From an uncultured Cellulophaga sp. (GTDB lineage Bacteria; Bacteroidota; Bacteroidia; Flavobacteriales; Flavobacteriaceae), in the NCBI GenBank assembly GCA_947496695.1, contig CANMEI010000001.1, positions 512,756 to 576,755 of the forward strand: a stretch of 64,000 bases of DNA, read 5' to 3'. The translations under genes and the position numbers were made by a program. Positions within the stretch are counted from its first letter, which is position 1. Each line of letters begins with the position of its first letter. Positions 16,886 to 26,767 of this stretch are shown here, piece after piece. The notes under the pieces were generated by a model. It made no database searches. It had not been told where the DNA came from and saw nothing but the letters and a program-made list of their open reading frames with translations.

Positions 16886-18448
16886 TTAGTCAAAACTAAC
16901 TTTAACTTGTTGCTTTTTTGTTCCTCTTTTAGCATAAAACAAAAGTTGATCATTAGTAGTATCAATAAGTGGCATTGAAACCATTAATGGTAACCGAGCT
17001 TCTTTACTATCAATTACTTTTTCATAATTCATATGCCCATTCTCATCTAATTTAATAACAAAAACATTTCTATTTCTACTTAAACCTTGTTTAAAAAGAA
17101 TACGATCATCACCAATTTTCTGTGGGTTTTCACTAGCTGTACTTATAAAAAAATAAGTATCAGTACCTTTTGTATATGAACAGTACGAAGTATATGCAGG
17201 GTCACCTTGTGTTACTTCTGTTTTATTAATATTTCTTGCCCAAACCATTTCACCTTGCGGATCTAGTTTAACACTCACAATATCATTATAATGAAAACGC
17301 TCAATTTTTAACCTAGATCCTGAAGGGTCACTTTGCGTGCTTGTAGTAACAAAATATTCTTCAGCATTGAATAAAATAAAATTATCTTTGGTTACCTCAA
17401 CACCCTTAAAAACAAGGTTTTTAACAATTTTATCTGAATCTAAACCAAATTTATCAATCATAAACTGTTCAGAAAAATTATGATACTTCTCTTCATTAAT
17501 CTGCATTGTTTTTGAATCAATATCATAATAAACAATACCATTATATCTGTTGTCTTTTCTGGTTGCGAAAAAACCAACACAGATCACTTTCTCATTTTTA
17601 ATTATCGGAGTAAGTGCTTCTGGTAACTTACCAGGAGTTGCAAAATTTTGAATTTTTCCTCCTGCATCTGATATTTGCAATAATTCATATTGAAACTTAC
17701 GCTCACTAGCAGTAAATCGTTTCTTTTTAAAATATGCTTTTGCCGTTAAGTACACTTGCTTTAAATCTTTTGATGTTTCCATGTTTTCAAAAGCATAATT
17801 TTTAGTCTCTACTTCACTTGAAAAATCGTACTCAAATATCTTATCTAAAACTGCATTAAAAACATGAATTATATGTTTATTATCTTTCCCTTTTTTATGA
17901 TGAGAACTAATTGCAAAAGCAGTTCTCTCTTTATTAAAAAGTACTGTTGTTGTGAAACCTGATGAAAAATTTCTATTATAATAATTACGATCTAATGGCT
18001 GTTCTACTGGTTTTGAATCAATACTCAGTATTTTTTTTGTAGTGAAATTAAATTCATCAAACGGACTTCTATGTACCGAATACTCATAAGCCTCAGTATT
18101 ATAATTATATTCTAAAAACAATAAGTACACTTGACCATTCTTTACAAATGCATCAACATAGTCTACATCTTTTATCTTATAATTAAATGTATTTATTAGC
18201 TCAAGATTCTCATTATAATGTTCAATAAAATACCCTTTAGGCTTTAATATAATTCCTGTGTAGTAAGACCTAATTAAAATACTACCGCCTTTACCATCTG
18301 GTGCTGTAGTTAATAAATTTGAATATTTATATCTATCGCTATACTTTTCGCCAAAAGTATATGATATTGGCATCTCTTGAGCTTGAGAAAAGCAAATAAA
18401 AGCGAAAAAAAACAAGGTAAATAACTTGTTACAACGCATAGTAGGCAT
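16886..18448 (-). CDS. Secreted protein of unknown function
   Basis: 520 residues; the start could also be the Met at codon 4. The first 23 residues are a signal peptide ending SQAQ. The rest is rich in beta-strand-like segments with repeated patterns of the type VVYLLFLEYNYN, FILFNAEEYF, VFVIKLDENGHMNYEKVI, which suggests a beta-propeller-like fold, but I recognise no named family. It is 30 bp downstream of an enoyl-CoA hydratase gene on the same strand and ends in its own terminator. Confidence 0.75.
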   Translation of the reverse strand: MPTMRCNKLFTLFFFAFICFSQAQEMPISYTFGEKYSDRYKYSNLLTTAPDGKGGSILIRSYYTGIILKPKGYFIEHYNENLELINTFNYKIKDVDYVDAFVKNGQVYLLFLEYNYNTEAYEYSVHRSPFDEFNFTTKKILSIDSKPVEQPLDRNYYNRNFSSGFTTTVLFNKERTAFAISSHHKKGKDNKHIIHVFNAVLDKIFEYDFSSEVETKNYAFENMETSKDLKQVYLTAKAYFKKKRFTASERKFQYELLQISDAGGKIQNFATPGKLPEALTPIIKNEKVICVGFFATRKDNRYNGIVYYDIDSKTMQINEEKYHNFSEQFMIDKFGLDSDKIVKNLVFKGVEVTKDNFILFNAEEYFVTTSTQSDPSGSRLKIERFHYNDIVSVKLDPQGEMVWARNINKTEVTQGDPAYTSYCSYTKGTDTYFFISTASENPQKIGDDRILFKQGLSRNRNVFVIKLDENGHMNYEKVIDSKEARLPLMVSMPLIDTTNDQLLFYAKRGTKKQQVKVSFD

Positions 18449-18478
18449 AATTTTTAAGATTTTAAGTTAAACAGTAGT

Positions 18479-19255
18479 CTATTCAAAGTTTGCTTTTCTT
18501 TTTTCTAAGAATGCTGTTGTTCCTTCTTTAAAATCGGAAGTACCGAAGCAATCTCCAAAAGCTTTAATTTCTTCTTTAAAACCATCTGTATCACTACTAA
18601 AACCAGCATTTATTGCTTTTATTGCATAACTTATCGCAACTGATGAATTATTCGATATCTTGCTTGCTAATTTCTCGCATAGAGGTACCAATTCTTCTTG
18701 ACGTACAACATAATTTACCAAACCTATAGTTAATGCTTTTTGAGCATCAATCATTCCTGCAGTCATAATCATTTCATTAGCCCTACCCTTACCAACTAAT
18801 TGTGGCAAACGCTGGGTGCCACCGTAACCTGGTATTACACCTAAAGAAACTTCAGGAAGTCCCATTTTAGCATTTTCACTAGCTACTCTAAAGTGACAAG
18901 CCATTGCTAGTTCTAAGCCACCACCTAGTGCAAAACCATTTACTGCTGCAATTACAGGTGTTGAAAGATTTTCAATATAATTAAACAATTTTTTCTGTCC
19001 TTTTAATGCTAATTTACTACCATCTTTTACCGAAAAATTAGAAAATTCAGCAATATCAGCTCCAGCCACAAAAGCTTTATCACCACTACCTGTTATAATA
19101 ATTACTTTTACTGACGCGTCTTTACCTAAGGTTTTAAAAGCCTCATGTAGCTCTACAATAGTATCACGATTAAGTGCATTTAATTTTTTAGGACGATTAA
19201 TAGTAATCGTTGCTATGTTTTCTTGTTGATTAACTAAAATATTATTGAAATTCAT
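18479..19255 (-). CDS. Enoyl-CoA hydratase/isomerase (crotonase) family
   Basis: 258 residues. Oxyanion-hole segments FVAGADIAEF and FALGGGLELAMAC are present, with both catalytic glutamates of true hydratases: E115 in GGGLELAM and E135 in GLPEVSLG. IPGYGGTQRLPQLVG is also standard. It hydrates trans-2-enoyl-CoA in beta-oxidation or a related pathway; a 3-hydroxybutyryl-CoA role is equally possible. A TAAATTTG box lies 52 nt upstream. Confidence 0.92.
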   Translation of the reverse strand: MNFNNILVNQQENIATITINRPKKLNALNRDTIVELHEAFKTLGKDASVKVIIITGSGDKAFVAGADIAEFSNFSVKDGSKLALKGQKKLFNYIENLSTPVIAAVNGFALGGGLELAMACHFRVASENAKMGLPEVSLGVIPGYGGTQRLPQLVGKGRANEMIMTAGMIDAQKALTIGLVNYVVRQEELVPLCEKLASKISNNSSVAISYAIKAINAGFSSDTDGFKEEIKAFGDCFGTSDFKEGTTAFLEKRKANFE

Positions 19256-19306
19256 ATCATTTATTATTAAATCTTCTTAAAGATAGTTTGTTAAAATGAT
19301 ATGTTG

Positions 19307-19314
19307 CAAATTTA
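19307..19314 (-). promoter_or_regulatory. Possible promoter of the crotonase operon
   Basis: Minus-strand TAAATTTG, 51 nt before the start codon, with TTTG on the same strand 24 nt further upstream (19342-19339), slightly longer than the usual spacing. Confidence 0.45.
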
Positions 19315-19521
19315 GAAGTAAAATTCACTAAACCTTCACAAACACAAAGCAATAAACTTTTAGAGACTTTAATTTACTTGTATACCTACGTGTTTTACTT
19401 TATCTAAAATGGCTAAAATCAACTTTTTACCCTGTTAAAACACACTAACAAAACCTTAACATATATTTTTTGGAATGCCGAATCATTCTGATATACTAAG
19501 GCCTTAAATACATACAATTTT

Positions 19522-19712
19522 ATGAAATTAATACACATTAAAAGGGAAACTAAAACTGAACAAAGACACACAACCAAAATGGGAAGGTTACAAACCAAAG
19601 TAACGTATATAAAAAATATTTTTTAGGTTTCCCGGTTAAGACATTACATAAATACAGGGAAACATACTACGGAGAAGTTAAAAATTGTGATGACTGTTTT
19701 TTATTTATTTAA
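19522..19712 (+). pseudogene. Small frameshifted gene, about 62 codons in two frames
   Basis: ATG at 19522 opens MKLIHIKRETKTEQRHTTKM and runs to TAG at 19624. One frame over, the downstream sequence reads LGFPVKTLHKYRETYYGEV and KNCDDCFLFI to TAA at 19710-19712. The joined product would be about 62 residues, basic, with a CDDC pair near the C terminus, and reads like one protein. The break lies at AAAAAATATTTTTT (19611-19624), where one base too many or too few would restore the frame. No named family is recognised. The rest of the 19256-19746 gap holds no other gene. Confidence 0.5.
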
Positions 19713-19746
19713 ATTAACCTCTTAAAGAGTAAAATAATAGAAGTAA

Positions 19747-20433
19747 CTATTTTCTATGAAAATACCACCAGTTCATATCTCTAGTTAGCTTGTAACCTAA
19801 CTTTTCATATAAATTTATAGCTGCATTACCTTTTGTAGTATGTAATATGGCTTTTTTATTTGCTTTTAAAATTTCTTTGGTAACATAATACACCAATTGT
19901 TTAGCTAGTCCTCTTCCAGTATAATCAGGATGAGTAACAACCGCACTAAGCTCTATAAAATCATCAGTTTGCATTCGTTGCCCTGTAATTGAAACTAGTT
20001 TTCCATTTTTAAAAATGCCGTAATAATCGCCCATTTCAAAAGTTCTTTTTCTATAATAACCGGGCATTACAAGCCATACCAAATCATATATCTCATCAAT
20101 ATTCTCTTCAGTTAATGGAACGATAGATTCAGTAATTTCAATAGTAATTAAATTATCAAGTACCATTTGACAGCCTTCTATTTTACGATCTAGGATAACA
20201 TGCCTAGTATCAAAAGTTGGCGTATCATTTTCAGAAACTAAGAAAAAACTTTCTGAAATTTTAGCATACGAATTTAATGCCTCTTCTGTTTTAGAGGCAT
20301 CAATAAATGCTCCAAACGGACAGATTTCAGGGTCATAAAAATCTACACCATTAAAACTTAATTTAAACTTCTTATGAGTTTCATTAAGTGCAAAAAATAC
20401 TGGGTTTTTTAAAGTTTTTTTAAAGTGATTCAT
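19747..20433 (-). CDS. GNAT family N-acetyltransferase (FR47-like)
   Basis: 228 residues from the ATG at 20433 (MNHFKKTLKNPVFFAL); an upstream in-frame extension is not convincing. The C-terminal half is an FR47-like acetyltransferase domain: FIELSAVVTHPDYTGRGLAKQLV holds the acetyl-CoA loop (GRGLA), and NAAINLYEKLGYKL is the final motif. The N-terminal CPFGAFIDASK region is typical of the flavobacterial group. Substrate unknown. Confidence 0.88.
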   Translation of the reverse strand: MNHFKKTLKNPVFFALNETHKKFKLSFNGVDFYDPEICPFGAFIDASKTEEALNSYAKISESFFLVSENDTPTFDTRHVILDRKIEGCQMVLDNLITIEITESIVPLTEENIDEIYDLVWLVMPGYYRKRTFEMGDYYGIFKNGKLVSITGQRMQTDDFIELSAVVTHPDYTGRGLAKQLVYYVTKEILKANKKAILHTTKGNAAINLYEKLGYKLTRDMNWWYFHRK

Positions 20434-20464
20434 TGAAGCAAAATAAAGGTTTATAGATAAGACT

Positions 20465-20584
20465 TTAATCTTTAAACCTATTCTTAAATTGTAAAAACAT
20501 TCTTCTAAAATCATATACCATAAAAGCAATCAGAATAAATGATCCAGTATAATTAGGAGCTTCTTTATTACTATTATTTTTCAT
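20465..20584 (-). CDS. Candidate 39-residue protein
   Basis: ATG at 20584 opens a 39-codon frame ending TAA at 20465. The product begins MKNNSNKEAPNYTGSFILIA, has one short hydrophobic stretch and ends FLQFKNRFKD. It lies 37 bp after the kinase stop codon and 31 bp before the GNAT start, on the same strand, so it would be transcribed with them. No family recognised; the fit between an operon gap and the frame is the main support. Confidence 0.4.
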   Translation of the reverse strand: MKNNSNKEAPNYTGSFILIAFMVYDFRRMFLQFKNRFKD

Positions 20585-20621
20585 ACTATAGAACTGAAAT
20601 AATATTGCTTTTAATAAAAAA

Positions 20622-22070
20622 TTAAACCTTCGGAAATTTCACAACAAACACTGTTCCTTTTCCAGGTTGAGAAGTAAAACTTATAGTACCATTATAGGTT
20701 TCAACAATATTTTTAACCATTCCTAAACCAAGTCCCATACCACTTGTTTTTGTAGTAAATTTAGGTTCGAAAATTTTATCTTTATTTTCATCATTTATAC
20801 CTACCCCATTATCAGCAACTGAAATTTTCACGAATTCATCTTCTGAAGTAACCGTTACTAAAATTCTCGGAGACGTTACATCAGGCACAGCTTGTATAGC
20901 ATTTTTAACCAAATTTGTTACTACACGTATTAACTGTGTACGGTCTAACTCTGCAATTATCTCTTCTTCCTCTGTAATAAAATGTATATAGTTTTCATTA
21001 AAAATATCAAGTCCTAATTTTACAATTTTTACCACGTTTAAAGTTTCGTTTTGCTGTGCTGGCATTTGTGCAAAATTTGAAAAAGCACCAGCAATACTGC
21101 TCATAGTATCAATTTGCTGAATCAAGGTTTTCGAATACTCGGTTACTTTTAGTTTTATTTCAGGATCATTTGCATCAAACTTACGTTCAAAACTTTGTAC
21201 CGTTAATCGCATTGGTGTTAACGGGTTTTTAATTTCGTGTGCTACTTGTTTTGCCATTTCTCGCCAAGCTTGTTCACGCTCACTCTTTGCTAGTTTTATA
21301 GCACTTATTTCAAGCTCATCAATCATTGCATTGTAAGCATTAATTAACTTTTCAATTTCTTCGGAAGGATTATCAATACTTATTTTTTCATTCTTTTTGG
21401 TTAAGAAAGTAGCATTCATGCTATCTGAAATTTCTTGCAAGGAACGTGTTATGTATTTTGATATAAAAAAAGCTAACCATATAGCAATCAAAAACATTAA
21501 AACATATACACCTGCTAAACGAACCAAGAATTCTTTTAATTCTCTGTCATTAAAAGAATTATCTTCAAAATAGGGTAAACTCAAAATACCTATTGGTTTA
21601 AACTTATTATCAAGTATGTATGTATACGAAGCTTGATAACTATCACCAGCAACTGCTTTTTCTTCTAAATAACGAGCATCAACACTGTTTTTAAGGTTGT
21701 TTAAAACTGCCGGTGTTAAACACATAGAAACAGAATCATTACCAAACTTTGGTCTTGAACTTTTTACAAGTCCGCCCTCTAAATCATAAATATTAAAATT
21801 CACATTGAGCACATCGGCTATTTCATAAATTTCATCTTTAAAAATTAAATCTAAATTCTCGGTAGTAGCAACATACGTAGTTTTACGAAGAGTATATCGT
21901 ATGTTTTCTTTAATTTGCTCTTCTTTTCGTTCTAAACGATCTTGGTGATAATCTTTTGCTTGCTCACCATATTGATATATTGTGACTCCAGCAATTAATA
22001 CTGATGCTACTAACACCAATAAAATCATGGCAATAAAAATTCTTGACCTAAGTGAAAACTTTGTAAGCAA
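20622..22070 (-). CDS. Sensor histidine kinase (NtrY/HAMP type)
   Basis: 482 residues. First membrane span about 10-32, periplasmic sensor region to about 180, second span about 183-206, HAMP (about 200-255), HisKA with phospho-acceptor H278 in VAHEIKNPLTPMRLT, and HATPase with VTNLVKNAIQA, VADNGVGI and TSGMGLGLGMV. The HEIKNPLTP form is typical of NtrY-like kinases. No response regulator is adjacent, so the partner is elsewhere. It follows hemJ by 48 bp on the same strand. Confidence 0.92.
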   Translation of the reverse strand: MLTKFSLRSRIFIAMILLVLVASVLIAGVTIYQYGEQAKDYHQDRLERKEEQIKENIRYTLRKTTYVATTENLDLIFKDEIYEIADVLNVNFNIYDLEGGLVKSSRPKFGNDSVSMCLTPAVLNNLKNSVDARYLEEKAVAGDSYQASYTYILDNKFKPIGILSLPYFEDNSFNDRELKEFLVRLAGVYVLMFLIAIWLAFFISKYITRSLQEISDSMNATFLTKKNEKISIDNPSEEIEKLINAYNAMIDELEISAIKLAKSEREQAWREMAKQVAHEIKNPLTPMRLTVQSFERKFDANDPEIKLKVTEYSKTLIQQIDTMSSIAGAFSNFAQMPAQQNETLNVVKIVKLGLDIFNENYIHFITEEEEIIAELDRTQLIRVVTNLVKNAIQAVPDVTSPRILVTVTSEDEFVKISVADNGVGINDENKDKIFEPKFTTKTSGMGLGLGMVKNIVETYNGTISFTSQPGKGTVFVVKFPKV

Positions 22071-22118
22071 TTATTCTGGTTTTATAATTAAAGATAACAA
22101 TAATTAAACCAAAATATT

Positions 22119-22670
22119 TTAAGCACCAGGATTCTTATCTCTGATACGTTTATATATTTTAATTCCAAGCATTAACAAAATACCTAATGCAATTATACCC
22201 ACAACTCCATAAACCCAACTAAATGCATTTTGTAAAATAACTAAAAATACAATTGCAAATAATAGAATAGTTGCTCCCTCATTCCATATTCGCATGAAAT
22301 TTGAACTAAAATTTACTTCATCGCGTTGTAATTGCTTAAATATTTGATGTGTTTTTAAATGATATAGAATTAAAAGTACCACAAAACTTAATTTTACATG
22401 CATCCAATCTTGTGATAAAAACCCTGGGGCAATATACAATAACCAAGCTGCAAAAATAATAGCTAGTATTGCCGATGGCCACGTTATAATATACCACAAT
22501 CTTTTCGTCATCAGTTTAAATTCTTTAGTCAGAATTTCTTTTTCTGGTGATGGGCGTAACGTTGCTTCAATATGATTAATAAACAATCGAGGAACGTAAA
22601 AAAGACCTGCAAACCAGGTAATAACGAATATTAAATGAAGTGCCTTTATATATGGATAAAATTCTGCCAT
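22119..22670 (-). CDS. hemJ: Protoporphyrinogen IX oxidase, HemJ type
   Basis: 183 residues with four to five membrane spans. Residues 10-32, ALHLIFVITWFAGLFYVPRLFIN (split here only as a motif region), carry the conserved H12 and R28 of HemJ, and WMHVKLSFVVLLILYHLK holds the conserved histidine and lysine. HemJ oxidises protoporphyrinogen IX to protoporphyrin IX at the inner membrane. The start overlaps the stop of the large BNR-repeat gene by one base (TAATG). Heme genes hemH and hemA-hemB lie 6 to 25 kb to the right. Confidence 0.9.
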   Translation of the reverse strand: MAEFYPYIKALHLIFVITWFAGLFYVPRLFINHIEATLRPSPEKEILTKEFKLMTKRLWYIITWPSAILAIIFAAWLLYIAPGFLSQDWMHVKLSFVVLLILYHLKTHQIFKQLQRDEVNFSSNFMRIWNEGATILLFAIVFLVILQNAFSWVYGVVGIIALGILLMLGIKIYKRIRDKNPGA

Positions 22671-25600
22671 TATTCTTTTATAAATAAATAATTAAGTTTC
22701 AACTGATTAAACTCTTCATTGAAAGCTTCAATTTCTGTAGTAATTAGCGCATCAAAAGTACTTAATTGTTCATTTATTTTAGCTGTTAATTCATTTTTAA
22801 CTGCAATATCTTGTTCTGTTGGCGGAAAATCATCAATTGAAACCAAACTATTTAAATGCCCCAACTTATTTGTTAATTTAATAGGGAAATTTAAAGGGTC
22901 TTGTCTACTTTGATTTTTAGTTTGATACAGAGCTTTCTCAACTGTAGTAAATTTTTCTTTTATCGTTTTAGCTTTTTCAATTAGTGCTTTAGTTGACTCA
23001 TTATCTTTATACTGCTTCTCAAAAGCACTTAATTGCTTTGTAATAGTCCTAATTTTGTCAATTGAAGTGTGTGCTTTATCAATTGTAGCATTAATATCAG
23101 TTATAAAATTAAATTGTTCTTGCATAGCTTCAACTGAAACCTCAGCTCTAGGATCTTTCAGAATTTTAAACTCTTCTGAACTTATGTTTCCATTAACAGA
23201 CAAACTTACTTTATAAGAACCAGGAACAGCTTTAGGACCATCAAAGTTTGCCCACCAAAAAATCATCCCGTCTAATTTTTTAGCGCCTTTACCTCTTGTA
23301 TCCCAAATATGTGTATTTCCGCCTTTTTTAACCTCTAATTTTTCACCCTTTTCTTTAGATGTATTTGAAAATGTTACTAATGTATCTCCTTTAACATTTA
23401 AATATGTTAAAGCAATACTATCTTTTTCTTTAACATCATTTAAATAAAAATGTGTTACTACACCATTCGGGTGATTTTGACCTGATGTTTTTGATGCTTT
23501 TTTACCTGATCTACCTTTTGTTCTATAACTATCTTTAGGTTGAAATAGAATAACGTCATCATTTTTAGAATTAACATCTAACTGATGTAATACTGTTAAA
23601 TCATCAATAATCCATAAACTTCTACCTTGTGTAGCTACAATTAAGTTATCATCCTTAATGGTCAAATCTGTAATTGGCACAATAGGTAAATTCATCTGAA
23701 ACGGATTCCAATTTGCTCCATCATCAAAAGAAATATACATTCCTGTTTCTGTACCCGCATAAAGCAAGCCTTTGCGTTTAGGGTCTTCACGAACTACTCT
23801 GGTAAAATGTTCATCTTTAATTCCGTTTGTAATTTTGGTCCATGTTTTACCATAATCTGTAGTTTTATATAAATACGGATTAAAGTCTCCTAATTTATAT
23901 TTTGTAGCTGCAATATAACATGTTCCTTCATCAAATGCAGAAGGTTCAATACTATTAACCATTGACCATTCGGGCATATTAGTTGGTGTTACATTCTCCC
24001 AAGTTTTACCACTGTCTTTTGTAACATGAATTAATCCATCATCACTACCAACCCAAAGTAAACCCTCTTTAAGTGGACTCTCATTAGCTGTAAAAATGGT
24101 GCAATAATATTCCACACTCGTATTATCTTGCGTAATTGGTCCTCCACTAGATTTTAGTTTACTGGCATCATTACGGGTTAAATCTTCACTCAAAAGTGTC
24201 CAGCTTTGCCCCTCATTTTCTGAAACATGTACGTGGTTAGAGAATGTATATAATTTTTTAGGGTTATGCTTACTAAATATAATTGGAAAATTCCATTGAA
24301 AACGATATTTCATAGCCTCAGCACCAGCACCCATAGGGTTATCTGGCCAAACATTTATGCCCCGAACCGTATTTTTATCATGATTCACACGCGTTAAAAA
24401 ACCATCATAACTACCACCGTAGACGATATCATCATTTTTAGGATCCACTGCAATCCAAGCAGATTCACCACCTGCAGTTTCTTCCCAATCTTGCTCACTA
24501 ATACTAAAACCATCACTTCTATGTTTTATTCTAATAGTTGAATTATCTTGTTGGGCCGCATAAATCCTGTATGGAAAAGAATTATCTGTAGTTACTCTAT
24601 AAAACTGTGCTGTAGGTTGATTGTAATACGTGCTCCAAGTTTCACCACCATCATTAGAAATTTGAGCGCCACCATCATCACCAATAATAATTCTCTTAGA
24701 GTTTTCAGGAGCTATCCATAAATCATGATGATCACCATGTGGAGCATTAAATGTCGAAAAAGACTTTCCGCCATCCGTAGATTTATGATAATTTACATTT
24801 AGCACATAAACCACATCTTCATCTTCAGTATCGGCATATACACGTGTATAATACCATGCACGTTGGCGCAACTTACGCTCTTTATTTACTTGAGTCCATT
24901 TTTCACCACCATCATCACTTCTGTACAAACCTCCACTTTCTTTATTTTCAACTATCGCCCAAACTCGATCCGAATTTTTAGGAGAAACTGTTACTCCAAT
25001 AATCCCTAAAGTATCTTTTGGGAAACCTTCATTTTTTGAAATTTCCGACCAAGTAGCCCCGCTATCAGTACTTTTCCAAAGGGCAGAACCGTCACCACCA
25101 CTACTTAAACTATATGGTGTACGTTCAGCACGCCAAGTAGATGCGTATAATATTCTAGGGTTATTTGGGTCAATAACTAAATCTACAGCTCCTGCTTGTT
25201 CATTTACAAAAAGAACTTTTTTCCAATTTTTTCCACCATCAAAACTCTTATAAATACCACGTTCTTGTGTTGGTTTATAAATATTCCCTAAAACCGCAGC
25301 ATACACAATATCAGAATTGGTTGGATGCACACGCAACCTTGGTACATGTCTACTTTTAGCCAAACCTAATGACTCCCATGTTTTACCCGCGTTTTCTGTT
25401 TTCCAAATTCCGTAACCTGAAGAAACGTTTCCACGAAGTGTTTTTTCACCACCGCCAACATAAATTACATTTGGGTCGCTTTTAGAAACTTCAATTGCAC
25501 CAATACTACCACCAAAAAAACCATCAGATATATTTTCCCATTCTCTACCACCATCTGTAGTTTTCCAAACACCACCACCAGTTGCTCCAAAATAAAATAA

Positions 25601-25822
25601 ATTTGGTTGATTAGGCACACCTGTAACCGCTGCAGAACGTCCACCACGGAATGGACCAATTAACCTATAATCCAAACTAGAATATAGTTCCTCTGGAATT
25701 TGAACAGTTGATTTTTTTCTTTTTTGAGCTTGAACAGAAAAAGGAAGCACAGCTATAATCAGTAAAAGCACAGTACTTTTAAAAAAGTTTGATATCATTA
25801 TGAGTTGGTTGTTATTAGTCAT
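22670..25822 (-). CDS. Large secreted sortilin/VPS10-like BNR-repeat protein
   Basis: 1050 residues; the start may be the Met at codon 9, directly before a signal peptide ending VQA-Q. Residues about 45-740 consist of repeated beta-propeller blades of the form YKSFDGGKNWKKV, WKSTDSGATWSEI and ISNDGGETWSTY, i.e. BNR/Asp-box repeats as in sortilin-type glycosyl hydrolase-like proteins. A C-terminal beta domain and an alpha-helical coiled segment (about 900-1045) follow. It is exported; a binding or hydrolase role is not determined. The stop codon is coupled to the hemJ start. Confidence 0.88.
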   Translation of the reverse strand: MTNNNQLIMISNFFKSTVLLLIIAVLPFSVQAQKRKKSTVQIPEELYSSLDYRLIGPFRGGRSAAVTGVPNQPNLFYFGATGGGVWKTTDGGREWENISDGFFGGSIGAIEVSKSDPNVIYVGGGEKTLRGNVSSGYGIWKTENAGKTWESLGLAKSRHVPRLRVHPTNSDIVYAAVLGNIYKPTQERGIYKSFDGGKNWKKVLFVNEQAGAVDLVIDPNNPRILYASTWRAERTPYSLSSGGDGSALWKSTDSGATWSEISKNEGFPKDTLGIIGVTVSPKNSDRVWAIVENKESGGLYRSDDGGEKWTQVNKERKLRQRAWYYTRVYADTEDEDVVYVLNVNYHKSTDGGKSFSTFNAPHGDHHDLWIAPENSKRIIIGDDGGAQISNDGGETWSTYYNQPTAQFYRVTTDNSFPYRIYAAQQDNSTIRIKHRSDGFSISEQDWEETAGGESAWIAVDPKNDDIVYGGSYDGFLTRVNHDKNTVRGINVWPDNPMGAGAEAMKYRFQWNFPIIFSKHNPKKLYTFSNHVHVSENEGQSWTLLSEDLTRNDASKLKSSGGPITQDNTSVEYYCTIFTANESPLKEGLLWVGSDDGLIHVTKDSGKTWENVTPTNMPEWSMVNSIEPSAFDEGTCYIAATKYKLGDFNPYLYKTTDYGKTWTKITNGIKDEHFTRVVREDPKRKGLLYAGTETGMYISFDDGANWNPFQMNLPIVPITDLTIKDDNLIVATQGRSLWIIDDLTVLHQLDVNSKNDDVILFQPKDSYRTKGRSGKKASKTSGQNHPNGVVTHFYLNDVKEKDSIALTYLNVKGDTLVTFSNTSKEKGEKLEVKKGGNTHIWDTRGKGAKKLDGMIFWWANFDGPKAVPGSYKVSLSVNGNISSEEFKILKDPRAEVSVEAMQEQFNFITDINATIDKAHTSIDKIRTITKQLSAFEKQYKDNESTKALIEKAKTIKEKFTTVEKALYQTKNQSRQDPLNFPIKLTNKLGHLNSLVSIDDFPPTEQDIAVKNELTAKINEQLSTFDALITTEIEAFNEEFNQLKLNYLFIKE

Positions 25823-25948
25823 TCCTAAATTAAGGAGATTTGAACGTTTCTGAAAATAATATTTGCTATATCAAAATAAAAATATGTATTAGGGTAACAA
25901 ATCATTAATTTCATCTACTAATTAATATAATTTTAATTTTATCTAGCG

Positions 25949-26767
25949 ATGTTCAATACCAAATCTAAAAAAGAAATTTCTGAAGAAGATTTACAAATAT
26001 TAACCAAAGCCAAACAACAAATGGAAGAAATTGGCTGGGCAATGAAAGGACTTAATAAAGTTGGAAACGTAATTCAGAATAAAATTGATTTACTACCAGA
26101 AAAACAATTAAAGAGACTTCAAAAAATCAGTTACAATATTTTACTAAAAGTTGTAGACGCTAATTTGCTTTCAATGAAAACCGATAAGAAGGAGTTACAG
26201 CCAATTAATAATACCTATAAAGCTTTAGTAACTACATCTGGAGTTTTAGGAGGTACTTTTGGGATGATTGCTTTTACTGCTGATTTATCATTAACTACCA
26301 AAATAATGATGCGTTCTATTTTAGATATTGCTAGAAGTAAAGGTGAAGATATTACTGATTTAGATACTCAATTGGCATGTTTACAAGTTTTTGCTTTAGG
26401 AGGAAAATCTAAGCATGATGATAATTTAGATACGGGTTATTATGCTACAAGAATTACATTAAACTCTACCGTAAAAGGGGCTACTGCTAGTGCTGGAAAA
26501 ATAACTTCAACATTATTAAAATCGAGTTCAAACCCAATAATTCAAATTTTAGGTGCTGTTGCTTCAAGATTTAGTGTTCAAGTATCTGAAAAATTTGTAG
26601 CTCAAGCAATTCCTATTTTAGGTGCTGCAGGTGGTGGCGCTATTAATTTGGCATTCATGAACCATTTTCAAAGTATGGCTCATGCTCATTTTTCTATAAG
26701 AAAACTAGAACGGAAATATGACGAAAAGACAATTAGAAAAGCTTTTGATAAAATAGCTTTAAACTAA
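25949..26767 (+). CDS. EcsC family protein
   Basis: 272 residues. The EcsC family signature runs through the central region: VTTSGVLGGTFGMIAFTADLSLTTKIMMRSILDIA and the glycine-rich AIPILGAAGGGAINLAFMNHF near the C terminus, followed by HAHFSIRKLERKY. The family is named after the third gene of the Bacillus ecs locus; its molecular function is unknown. Probably membrane-associated through the central hydrophobic part. The 3' end overlaps the MATE gene on the other strand by 9 bp. Confidence 0.88.
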   Translation: MFNTKSKKEISEEDLQILTKAKQQMEEIGWAMKGLNKVGNVIQNKIDLLPEKQLKRLQKISYNILLKVVDANLLSMKTDKKELQPINNTYKALVTTSGVLGGTFGMIAFTADLSLTTKIMMRSILDIARSKGEDITDLDTQLACLQVFALGGKSKHDDNLDTGYYATRITLNSTVKGATASAGKITSTLLKSSSNPIIQILGAVASRFSVQVSEKFVAQAIPILGAAGGGAINLAFMNHFQSMAHAHFSIRKLERKYDEKTIRKAFDKIALN

